Assembly (NCBI GenBank): GCA_024763075.1
Contig: JANTGF010000034.1
Location: 1-42,064 of the forward strand
DNA: 42,064 nucleotides
Reading direction: 5' to 3'
DNA from: Bacteroidales bacterium
Lineage (GTDB): Bacteria > Bacteroidota > Bacteroidia > Bacteroidales > VadinHA17
Below the pieces are notes generated by a model. That model saw only the letters and a program-made list of their open reading frames with translations. It did no database searches and had not been told where the DNA came from. The position numbers and the translations under genes are program-made. Shown here in pieces: positions 7,305 to 15,458 of the stretch; positions within the stretch are counted from its first letter, which is position 1; every line of letters begins with the position of its first letter.

Positions 7305-10292
7305 ATGAAGAAATACTGGAAAAGCCCTGAGGAATTAAAATATGGCCTGAACCTAAACCAGGAGGAAGAGTTTGAAATGGATCATAAAAATGCAGTAATT
7401 GATCTGTTTGAGAAGGATATTCCTGAAAAAACAACTTCCCGTAGAAATTTTCTGAAGTTAATGGGATTTAGTATTACCGCTGCCTCTGTTGTAGCCAGTT
7501 GTAAGAGGCCGGTACAAAAAGCCATACCTTATCTGATTAAGCCCGAGGAGGTTACTCCTGGCAATGCTTTGTATTATGCATCAACTTATTTTGATGGAAC
7601 AGAATACGGAAGCATCCTTGTAAAATCCAGGGATGGCAGACCCATTAAAATTGAAGGGAATAAGCTGTCAGGGATATCAGCAGGTAAGACTTCTGCAAGA
7701 GTTCAGGCATCTGTGCTGAGCTTATATGATGAAGCCAGGTATAAAGGACCGATGATCTCAGGTGTTGAGTCTGACTGGGATAAGGTTGATGCGGAAATTA
7801 TAACCAAGCTGGCAGCCATTCGGAAAAAAGGAGGAAAAATAGCTCTATTAACAGGGACCGTAATCAGCCCTTCAACCATTAAAGTAATAGAATCTTTCAG
7901 GGAAAGTTATCCGGGAACAGAGTGGATTCAGTATGATCCTGTTTCCTTCGCGGGGATGTTGATTGCTAATAAAAAATCGTTTGGTCTTCAGCAAATTCCA
8001 AACTATCGTTTCGACAGAGCTGATCTTATCGTAAGTTTCAGTGCTGACTTTCTGGGTACATGGCTCATACCGGTTCCTTTTACAAAAGATTATGCGAAAA
8101 ACAGGAAACTGGATAATGGCAAAAGAAATATGTCAAAACATATCCAGTTTGAATCGGTTCTGACGGTTACCGGTTCCAGTGCAGACAAGAGAATTCCTGT
8201 AAAACTTTCTGAAGAGAAAATTATTGTGGCCAACATTTATAACCTGTTAGCCAAAAAAGCAGGTGCTTCCCTTGTTAAGGTCCCTAAGTCAAAAGTCAAT
8301 GTTCATGCCCTTGTAAAGGAGTTGGAAGCTCATAAAGGAAAATCTTTGGTTGTTTCCGGGGCAAACGATGTGGAAACACAATTATTGGTAAATAGGATTA
8401 ATTATTTTCTTAAGAATTACGGGAAAACCATTGATTTTAATAAACCGCTGAATATCAGGAAAGGACTTGATGCAGATATGGAAAATCTGATTTCAGAAAT
8501 AGAAAACGGTAAAATTGACGGGATTGTATTTTACAATGTAAATCCATTATATAATTATTCGGATAAAGACAGGTTTGAAAACAGTCTTGATAAGGTTTCT
8601 CTACAGGTGTCACTGAGTACTTCACCGGATGAAACTTCGTTGATGGTTGATTACAACTGTCCCGATCACCATTATCTTGAATCGTGGAACGATGCTGAAC
8701 CCGTGAAAGGAAGTTTTAGTCTCGCCCAGCCGGTTACACATCCCTTGTTTAATACCAGGCAGGCGCAGGACAGTCTTTTAAAATGGTCAGGAAATGATTT
8801 AAAATATCATGATCTTCTTCAGCAAAACTGGGAGGAAAAATTATTTCAACTACAGGATAGAGAATCTGACTCAAAGAAATTCTGGATACGTAGTTTACAG
8901 GATGGAGTTTTTACAGTTTCACCATCAGGTGGTACTGAAAATAGTCCTGAATGGATTTTTAATAATGATTTTTCAGAAATCAGTTCTGTTTCAGAAGGTC
9001 TGGAACTGGTACTTTATGAAACGGTAGCTCTTGGAGACGGGAGAAATGCGAATAACCCATGGCTGCAGGAATTACCGGATCCGGTGTCGAAGGCCTGCTG
9101 GGATAATTATCTGAATGTTTCACCTGCTTTTGCTGAAAAGAATGAATTGCAAAATGAAGATGTGGTGGAAATTGCCGGACTGAAAGTTCCTGTTTTTATT
9201 CAGCCGGGCCAGGCAGAAGGAACGGTTTCTCTTGCGTTGGGCTATGGCAGGGATAATACGGGTAAAGTCGCCAATAAAACGGGTGTGAATGCATGGCCAC
9301 TGGTGACCGTTAAGGATGAAACCAGGCAATACAGTATCGGTGAAGTAAAAGTTAGTAAAACAGGAAAGAAGCACACCCTGGCACTTACACAAACACATCA
9401 CTCCATGGAGGGGCGTCCTATTGTCAGGGAAACGAGTCTTGAAGAATACCTGGAGAATCCTGCTGCAGGAAATGAGTCACATGCTGAAGCAGAAAAGAAT
9501 AAAGTAAGCTTATATAAGGATGTGAAGTTTGATGGACATCATTGGGGAATGGCGATTGACCTGAATTCCTGTACTTCCTGTGGTGCCTGCATAATTGCCT
9601 GTCAGGCTGAAAATAATATTCCTGTGATAGGAAAAAAGGAGGTGAGGAAAAGAAGAATTATGCATTGGATTAGGATTGACAGGTATTATTCGGAAGATCC
9701 TGAGCAACCCATGGTTTTGAATCAACCTGTAATGTGCCAGCATTGCGATAATGCACCCTGTGAAAATGTTTGTCCGGTGTCGGCAACCATGCATAGCAAC
9801 GAGGGCCTGAATCAGGTAGCTTACAACCGGTGTATTGGTACTAAATATTGCATCAATAACTGTCCTTACAGGGTTCGTCGTTTTAACTGGTATAAGTATG
9901 TTGAAAATGATAAGTTTGATTACAATCAGAACTCCGACCTTGGAAGACTGGTTCTGAATCCGGATGTGGTTGTCCGGGAGCGTGGTGTTGTGGAAAAATG
10001 TACTTTCTGTGTTCAGCGGATCCAGGAGAAGAAACTGAATGCAAAATTGGAAAACCGGCCACTGAAAGACGGGGAAATTGAACCGGCCTGTGTTCAGACT
10101 TGTCCTTCAGATGCTTTGGTTTTTGGAGATTTGAGTGATCCGGACAGCAAAGTTTCCAGAATGTTTAAAAGTGAAAGAAACTATCATCTGCTGGAAGACT
10201 TGCATACACTTCCTTCCGTGGGCTACCTCACAAAGGTGAGAAATGTGGAAAAAACTCATGGAGAGGATAAGAAAGATGTGGGGCATGCGTGA
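7305..10292 (+). CDS. actB: Alternative complex III subunit ActB, molybdopterin-oxidoreductase-like / Fe-S fusion
   Basis: 995 residues fusing a molybdopterin-oxidoreductase-like half (about 50-740) to a ferredoxin-like half. A twin-arginine motif (TTSRRNFLKLMGF, RR at 46-47) followed by a hydrophobic stretch ending VVASC suggests Tat export and a lipid-anchored Cys66. Iron-sulfur motifs are CTSCGACIIAC (about 756), CQHCDNAPCENVC (811), CIGTKYCINNCP (843) and CTFC (899) with CVQTC (929). The third group lacks one of the four usual cysteines, as is normal for the cluster set of this family. ActB passes electrons from quinol oxidised at ActC towards the ActA haems. By family knowledge the first half carries no molybdenum cofactor. 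Confidence 0.96.
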   Translation: MKKYWKSPEELKYGLNLNQEEEFEMDHKNAVIDLFEKDIPEKTTSRRNFLKLMGFSITAASVVASCKRPVQKAIPYLIKPEEVTPGNALYYASTYFDGTEYGSILVKSRDGRPIKIEGNKLSGISAGKTSARVQASVLSLYDEARYKGPMISGVESDWDKVDAEIITKLAAIRKKGGKIALLTGTVISPSTIKVIESFRESYPGTEWIQYDPVSFAGMLIANKKSFGLQQIPNYRFDRADLIVSFSADFLGTWLIPVPFTKDYAKNRKLDNGKRNMSKHIQFESVLTVTGSSADKRIPVKLSEEKIIVANIYNLLAKKAGASLVKVPKSKVNVHALVKELEAHKGKSLVVSGANDVETQLLVNRINYFLKNYGKTIDFNKPLNIRKGLDADMENLISEIENGKIDGIVFYNVNPLYNYSDKDRFENSLDKVSLQVSLSTSPDETSLMVDYNCPDHHYLESWNDAEPVKGSFSLAQPVTHPLFNTRQAQDSLLKWSGNDLKYHDLLQQNWEEKLFQLQDRESDSKKFWIRSLQDGVFTVSPSGGTENSPEWIFNNDFSEISSVSEGLELVLYETVALGDGRNANNPWLQELPDPVSKACWDNYLNVSPAFAEKNELQNEDVVEIAGLKVPVFIQPGQAEGTVSLALGYGRDNTGKVANKTGVNAWPLVTVKDETRQYSIGEVKVSKTGKKHTLALTQTHHSMEGRPIVRETSLEEYLENPAAGNESHAEAEKNKVSLYKDVKFDGHHWGMAIDLNSCTSCGACIIACQAENNIPVIGKKEVRKRRIMHWIRIDRYYSEDPEQPMVLNQPVMCQHCDNAPCENVCPVSATMHSNEGLNQVAYNRCIGTKYCINNCPYRVRRFNWYKYVENDKFDYNQNSDLGRLVLNPDVVVRERGVVEKCTFCVQRIQEKKLNAKLENRPLKDGEIEPACVQTCPSDALVFGDLSDPDSKVSRMFKSERNYHLLEDLHTLPSVGYLTKVRNVEKTHGEDKKDVGHA

Positions 10293-10397
10293 AAAAAAGT
10301 AAGAAGGCAGAAATAATCCTCCTTCGCATCTCCTTCGCGGAGGCTACGGAGATTTAAGAATGCTACGGAGGATAAAAAAGTAAAAAGGCAGAAGTAA
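10293..10397. repeat. REP/MITE-like palindromic repeat between actB and actC
   Basis: Two near-identical 24-bp direct copies, with core AAGGCAGAA preceded by an A run and GTAA, sit at 10293-10316 and 10374-10397. Between them is a nested inverted repeat: outer arms ATCCTCCTTCGCA (10316-10328) and TGCTACGGAGGAT (10361-10373) pair with two mismatches, inner arms ATCTCC and GGAGAT (10328-10333, 10348-10353) pair fully, and CTCC/GGAG lies inside those. It is GC-richer than its surroundings. The layout is that of a small dispersed palindromic element; copy number in the genome cannot be judged from this window. Confidence 0.75.
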
Positions 10398-10424
10398 AAA
10401 TTACCATATTGTAAATATATTCAT

Positions 10425-11786
10425 ATGTATAAAACAGAAGTTAGAGGTTTACTTGTTGAAGGAGGGAAAACCCTGGGTGATGTTACCAGAGATATCATGA
10501 GACCTTTGGAAACCCGGTCACCCAACTGGTGGAGGGTTGTCTTTGGTTTTGCTTCCTTAATGAGCATCTGGGGCCTGTATTCCATTTATATTACGATTAC
10601 TCAGGGAATCGGTACCTGGGGGGTGAATAATACAGTCGGATGGGGCTGGGCCATTATTAATTTTGTTTGGTGGATTGGTATCGGTCATGCAGGTACGGCT
10701 TTCTCGATATTTTTGCTTGTTTTAAGGCAAAAATGGAGGACATCCATTAACCGTGCTGCTGAGGCCATGACAGTTGTGGCGGTAATGTGTGCAGCTCTTT
10801 TTCCTGCATTGCATATGGGCCGGATATGGAATTTCTATTTTATTATACCTTATCCGAATACACGTGGCCCGCTTTGGGTAAATTTTAATTCGCCCCTTTT
10901 CTGGGACTTTTTGGCAATCTCAGCATATTTACTGATCTCAGCTTCATTCTGGTATCTTGGAATGATTCCTGATTTTGCATCCATACGGGATAAAACAACT
11001 TCCAAAGTTAAAAAAGCTGTTTATGGTTTCTTCAGTATGGGGTGGCTGGGCTCAACTAAGGAATGGATCCGTTTTGAAGCTCTGGCATTTATTTTAGGAG
11101 GTATAGCAGCTGTTCTGGTAGTTTCTGTTCATTCTATTGTTTCTACCGATTTTGCGGTAGGTGTTGAACCGGGCTGGCATACAACCATTTTTCCACCTTA
11201 TTTTGTGGTTGGAGCTATATTCTCAGGTTTTGCCATGGTGATGACCCTCATGATTATTATCAGAAAGTTTTACAATTTTGAAAATTATGTAACAGATAGC
11301 CATTTGGGTGCCATTGCAAGAATCCTTGTATTTGTTTCCCTGATCATGGGTACTGCATATTTAACTGAAATTTTTGTTGCCTGGTACTCAGGGAATAAAT
11401 ATGAAATATTCACTTTTTTCCATAACAGGATTACAGGCGAATTTACACCTCAATTCTGGGCAATGTTTATTTCCAACGCCCTGGTACCACAATTACTCTG
11501 GATTAAGAAATTGAGAAATAACACCACTGTCCTGTTTATTATATCGATCATAATTAATATAGGAATGTGGTTCGAAAGATTTAATATTGTGGTTACTTCT
11601 CTTTCAAAGGATTTTCTACCGGCAAACTGGGCTACTTACCACCCATCATGGATTGAGGTTGGGATTTATGTGGGCACACTGGGATTCTTTACTCTGGGTG
11701 TTCTTCTCTTCTTCAGGTACATCCCTATGATGGCTATGAGTGAAGTCAAAGGAGTTATGAAATTTAACAAAACAAAGGCCAAATAA
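10425..11786 (+). CDS. actC: Alternative complex III subunit ActC (NrfD-like quinol-binding membrane subunit)
   Basis: 453 residues with about ten hydrophobic helices and the ActC/NrfD pattern: RSPNWWRVVFGFASL before the first helix, WWIGIGHAGTAFSIFLL, the FPALHMGR segment and PNTRGPLWVNFNSPLFWDF. This is the main integral membrane subunit, where menaquinol is bound and oxidised. It lies 132 bases after actB, the largest gap in the operon, which is filled by the palindromic repeat. The ATG at 10425 gives the normal family N-terminus. Confidence 0.96.
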   Translation: MYKTEVRGLLVEGGKTLGDVTRDIMRPLETRSPNWWRVVFGFASLMSIWGLYSIYITITQGIGTWGVNNTVGWGWAIINFVWWIGIGHAGTAFSIFLLVLRQKWRTSINRAAEAMTVVAVMCAALFPALHMGRIWNFYFIIPYPNTRGPLWVNFNSPLFWDFLAISAYLLISASFWYLGMIPDFASIRDKTTSKVKKAVYGFFSMGWLGSTKEWIRFEALAFILGGIAAVLVVSVHSIVSTDFAVGVEPGWHTTIFPPYFVVGAIFSGFAMVMTLMIIIRKFYNFENYVTDSHLGAIARILVFVSLIMGTAYLTEIFVAWYSGNKYEIFTFFHNRITGEFTPQFWAMFISNALVPQLLWIKKLRNNTTVLFIISIIINIGMWFERFNIVVTSLSKDFLPANWATYHPSWIEVGIYVGTLGFFTLGVLLFFRYIPMMAMSEVKGVMKFNKTKAK

Positions 11787-11797
11787 AATTTTATCCA

Positions 11798-12304
11798 ATG
11801 GAAAAACAAGCATATATAGTTGGCGTTTATGATGATGAGGAACCTCTGGTGAATGCTGCGAAAAAATTTAAAGAGGAGGGTGTAAAAATACATGATGTTT
11901 ATACACCTTATCCGATTCATGAAATATTTGAAATACAGGAAGTAAAGTCTCGCTTAAGTATTGCAGCCTATATTTACGGTTGGATTGGGGGACTTGGAAT
12001 TCTGGCATTCATGCAATATGCAGCAGTGCTGAGTTGGCCATTGAATTATGGAGGGAAACCTGTGAATTCTTTTCCTTCATTTATTCTGGTCACATTGGTG
12101 TTTACCATATTATTTGTAACCATAATGAGTCTTACTACTTTTATCGGCAGGGCACAGATTTTTCCGGGAAAGACAATTGATATTATTGATCCCCGTACCA
12201 CTGATGATAAGTTTGTTTTTGTGTTTCCCCAGGAAGGGACAGACAGGAAAAAGGTTGAGGAATTATTAAAAAGTACAGGAGCCTCAGAGATTTATGATAG
12301 GTAA
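11798..12304 (+). CDS. actD: Alternative complex III subunit ActD (DUF3341)
   Basis: 168 residues. The N-terminal cytoplasmic part starts with the DUF3341 pattern IVGVYDDEEPLVNAAKKFKE and continues with DVYTPYPIHE. Two membrane helices follow (about 52-70 and 93-112), with a short polar C-terminus that includes a DDKFVF segment. ActD is an accessory membrane subunit of alternative complex III without its own redox group. It begins 11 bases after the actC stop, in the fixed order of the operon. Confidence 0.95.
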   Translation: MEKQAYIVGVYDDEEPLVNAAKKFKEEGVKIHDVYTPYPIHEIFEIQEVKSRLSIAAYIYGWIGGLGILAFMQYAAVLSWPLNYGGKPVNSFPSFILVTLVFTILFVTIMSLTTFIGRAQIFPGKTIDIIDPRTTDDKFVFVFPQEGTDRKKVEELLKSTGASEIYDR

Positions 12305-12342
12305 AACTTGTAAACTGAAATAAAAATTTAATAAATATACAT

Positions 12343-12900
12343 ATGAATTTTCGTCTGACTTTATTCATACTCATTGCTTTTTTAATGTTTTCGGCTTCTT
12401 GTGACAGGGACAGAAACAACCCGGGGTGGGACTTTTTCCCGGATATGTTTTATTCCAAAGCCTATGAGACAAATACAGGAAATCCTGTTTTGAAAGATGG
12501 CATGACCGAACAAACTCCGGTAGAAGGAACCATTCCCAGGGGAATGATACCCTACCAATATGCAAAAACTAAGGAAGGCATGGAACTGGCAGGGAAAGAA
12601 CTTGTTAACCCATTGGAGAATACTGCACAGAACTTGCAAAGGGGGAAGGAAGTATATGACATTTTTTGTATTCATTGCCATGGAGAAAAAGGAGACGGGA
12701 AAGGCTATTTACATACCAGTGGAAAATATATCTATCCCCCTGCATCTCTGGTTAGCAAAAAGATGCTTGAAAAACCGGATGGTGAAATTTACCATTCTGT
12801 CACACTGGGATTTGGTTTAATGGGCGCCCATGGGTCTCAGATTCGTCCGGAGGACCGGTGGAAACTTATTATGTATATCCGAAATGAATTGCAAAAGTAA
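12343..12900 (+). CDS. actE: Alternative complex III subunit ActE, monohaem cytochrome c lipoprotein
   Basis: 185 residues with a lipoprotein signal (hydrophobic 4-17, lipobox FSASC with Cys20). The mature protein has one haem c site, CIHCH at residues 109-113, and a likely axial Met at about 160 (GLMGAHG). The MFYSKAYETN and GTIPRGMIPYQY stretches before the haem domain are family hallmarks. ActE is anchored on the periplasmic face and carries one electron-transfer haem of the complex. It sits 38 bases after actD. Confidence 0.95.
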   Translation: MNFRLTLFILIAFLMFSASCDRDRNNPGWDFFPDMFYSKAYETNTGNPVLKDGMTEQTPVEGTIPRGMIPYQYAKTKEGMELAGKELVNPLENTAQNLQRGKEVYDIFCIHCHGEKGDGKGYLHTSGKYIYPPASLVSKKMLEKPDGEIYHSVTLGFGLMGAHGSQIRPEDRWKLIMYIRNELQK

Positions 12901-12963
12901 AACGGGGTGTGAGTATAAAGAGAAAGAATTAAAAAAACAGAAGAACTAATTTAAAGCGATTAA

Positions 12964-14127
12964 ATGATGGAAGAAAAATTTTCCTTTCCTTCAAAACTAA
13001 GAATAAGTGCAATTGTTCTGGTAATTATTGGTTTGGCAGCCTTTATCTGGGGTTTTATTTCCAATCCCGACCAGGCCTGGGGAAATTTATTATTGAATAA
13101 TTTCTTTTTTGTATCAATTGCAGTCGGGGCATCCTTTTTTATGTCTTTGCAATACATTGCCCAGGCAGGATGGTCAGCCGGATTTAAAAGAGTTTCTGAA
13201 GCGGTGGTGAGTTATCTGCCGGTTGGGGGTATTCTTTTTTTGGTGCTTATTTTTGGGCTGGGGCATATTTATCACTGGGCACATGAAGGTGCAGCTGTTC
13301 ATGATGAACTGCTTTCACATAAATCTGTATTTCTGAATATTCCTTTCTTTTCAGTTAGGATTCTTTTATATTTTACGCTTTGGATTTTTATGGCCATATA
13401 TTTACGTAAGCTCTCTCTTAAAGAGGACTTGGAGGGTGGTTTAACATGGTTTGAAAAGTCTGAGTTTTATTCAAAAGTAAATATCTTTGTCATTGCCGTT
13501 ACTTTTACCTTTGCATCCATTGACTGGCTGATGTCCATTCACCCTCACTGGTACAGTACGATTTTTTCATTTAAAGCATTTGCTTCAGCATTTTATCATG
13601 GTTCAAGCTTTGTTATTCTAATTATTTTACTGTTGAATCGTGCCGGATATTTCAGTTTCTTGAATAAAAGTCACCTGCATGATTTTTCCAGGTATATTTT
13701 TATGTTGTCCATTATATATGGCTACTTGTGGTTTATGCAGTTTACCATTATCTGGTATGGGAATATTCCTGAGGAAACCATATATTATGCACTAAGATGG
13801 ACCACTCCTTGGAAAACACTCTTTTTTGTTGATATTATCCTGAATTTTGCAGTTCCTTTCCTGGTATTAATGCCGCGTACGCCCAGCAGAAATAAAACAG
13901 TTGTTTTAATTGTAGCTTTATTTGTTCTGGCTGGCTATTGGGTAGAACTTTATACGCAGATATTCCCGGCAATCAATCCTGAAAATAACTTTGGACTTAT
14001 TGAGATAGGAGCATTTGCAGGATTCCTGGGTTTATTTATTCTGGCAGTTGCAACTACACTGTCAAAAGCATCATTGATTCCAAAAAATCATCCTTATCTG
14101 GATGAATGCCTGCATCATCATTTTTAA
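12964..14127 (+). CDS. actF: Alternative complex III subunit ActF (second NrfD-like membrane subunit)
   Basis: 387 residues, about ten membrane helices. Family segments include GASFFMSLQYIAQAGWSAGF, the HWAHEG stretch, FASIDWLMSIHPHWYSTIF and FMQFTIIWYGNIPEET. ActF is a paralogue of ActC thought to take part in proton translocation. Two adjacent ATG codons (12964 and 12967) are both possible starts. It is the last gene of the operon. In many Bacteroidota the cytochrome c oxidase genes follow directly; here a UbiA-like membrane protein and then cytochrome bd follow instead. Confidence 0.94.
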   Translation: MMEEKFSFPSKLRISAIVLVIIGLAAFIWGFISNPDQAWGNLLLNNFFFVSIAVGASFFMSLQYIAQAGWSAGFKRVSEAVVSYLPVGGILFLVLIFGLGHIYHWAHEGAAVHDELLSHKSVFLNIPFFSVRILLYFTLWIFMAIYLRKLSLKEDLEGGLTWFEKSEFYSKVNIFVIAVTFTFASIDWLMSIHPHWYSTIFSFKAFASAFYHGSSFVILIILLLNRAGYFSFLNKSHLHDFSRYIFMLSIIYGYLWFMQFTIIWYGNIPEETIYYALRWTTPWKTLFFVDIILNFAVPFLVLMPRTPSRNKTVVLIVALFVLAGYWVELYTQIFPAINPENNFGLIEIGAFAGFLGLFILAVATTLSKASLIPKNHPYLDECLHHHF

Positions 14128-14183
14128 AGTCTTAATAGTAGTAAGTTGTTCATGCCAATAATATTATCAATGGAAAACTTCAT

Positions 14184-15029
14184 TTGAAGAGCTTATTAAA
14201 ATACTATCATTTACTTAGCATTGATGTAATTTTTGGAGTGTTGGCCGGAGCAGTAATGGCAGTAAAAATTACGGGCATTCAACCGGGCTTTGCATGGTGG
14301 ATTGTATTGCCATCCAGTGTTTGGTGGATCTACCTTACGGATCATCTGATTGACGGACTGAGTAAAAAGGAAGAAACTCAGAATCCCAGACATCATTTTT
14401 TCTACAAGAACAGGACTCTGATTTTTACGTTGCTCCTGTTTCTGAGTTTTATTAATATTTTTCTCATAGTGTTTTTCCTGCCCAGGGAATTGATCCTTTT
14501 TGGAGGTTTTGCCGGTTTTTTGGTATTGATTTATCTTGCTGGAGTGAAATTTATTAAAACCAGAAATTATGTATTATTTCCAAAAGAAATAATTGTTGCT
14601 CTTTTATATACGGGAGGTATTTGGGGAGGTTTGTTTTATATGGATAGAGAGGACTTCAGTTACAAGTGGTTGATACCTTTAATAGCTTATTTCCTGGTGA
14701 CAGTTTCAAATTTGTTTATTTATTCTTTTTACGAGCAAAAAACGGACAAGGAGGACAAACAAATTACCATATTTACAACCTTCGAAGAGTCCCGGGCAAA
14801 GAAATTAATGCTGAACTGGTTTGTAATTTGTATTGTATATTTTACAATATTGATTTTTTGGAGAATAGATGACAAAATAATCAGGTTAGCTTTAGATGTA
14901 CTGGCAGCTATACTTGCAATACAGTTGTTGTTGTTTAAAAAATCTTCCGTTTTTAGCCGGAATTTTCGTTACAGATGGGTTAATGAAGGGGCTTTCTTGC
15001 TTCCCTCGGTTTTTCTGTTATTGAATTAA
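14184..15029 (+). CDS. Integral membrane protein, UbiA prenyltransferase-like
   Basis: 281 residues with about eight predicted helices. The segment WIYLTDHLIDG in the second helix region, followed by NPRHHFFYKNR, resembles the first Asp-rich motif region of UbiA-superfamily proteins, but a full NDxxDxxxD motif is not present. The start is a TTG at 14184: the in-frame stop lies at 14142 and no ATG is available; the ATG at 14170 is out of frame. It may be co-transcribed with actF (56-base gap). A catalytic prenyltransferase role is not established; it may be a degenerate member of the fold. Confidence 0.55.
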   Translation: MKSLLKYYHLLSIDVIFGVLAGAVMAVKITGIQPGFAWWIVLPSSVWWIYLTDHLIDGLSKKEETQNPRHHFFYKNRTLIFTLLLFLSFINIFLIVFFLPRELILFGGFAGFLVLIYLAGVKFIKTRNYVLFPKEIIVALLYTGGIWGGLFYMDREDFSYKWLIPLIAYFLVTVSNLFIYSFYEQKTDKEDKQITIFTTFEESRAKKLMLNWFVICIVYFTILIFWRIDDKIIRLALDVLAAILAIQLLLFKKSSVFSRNFRYRWVNEGAFLLPSVFLLLN

Positions 15030-15230
15030 AGTCGGAATTGGTTTTTTTCTGTTCAACACAGATTAGATTCAATTTAAATAATATTTTTTTTAAAAAAAGC
15101 AGTGACTTCTATTATTCTGTGTGATAGCAGTTTTCGTAAAATAATTCTTCAGGGCACTTTAATATAAAATTTAATTGATCAAAAATTTATTTTTTATTTC
15201 TAATTTTATGAGCATATGACCATTTAAAAA

Positions 15231-15458
15231 GTGTCTGTAATTAAAAAGATATTCTGGTTTTATGTTGACGGATTCAGGAATATGACTCTTGGCCGTCAGT
15301 TATGGATTATTATCCTGCTTAAGCTTTTTATCCTGTTCGCCATTCTCCGGCTTTTCTTTTTCCCTGATTTTCTGAAATCAAGGTTCAAAAACGATGCGGA
15401 CAGAAGTGATTATGTGATTGAACAAATAACCCAAACAAAATCTAATAATAATGATTGA
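15231..15458 (+). CDS. DUF4492 small membrane protein, cytochrome bd-associated
   Basis: 75 residues, GTG start at 15231. It matches what I know of DUF4492: FYVDGFRNMTLGRQLW, one membrane helix with FAILRLFFFPDFLK, and a C-terminal DRSDYVIEQ. This family is found just upstream of cydA in Bacteroidota and Campylobacterota; its job in the bd oxidase is not settled, but an assembly or accessory-subunit role is likely. Its end overlaps the cydA start by 8 bases, implying coupled translation. Confidence 0.87.
   Translation: MSVIKKIFWFYVDGFRNMTLGRQLWIIILLKLFILFAILRLFFFPDFLKSRFKNDADRSDYVIEQITQTKSNNND

Noticed and set aside
15030-15230. FNR/CRP-like site (TTGATCAA at about 15175-15182) ahead of the bd cassette
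   Set aside because: An FNR site needs four bases between its half-sites; this is a contiguous palindrome in AT-rich DNA and could be chance.
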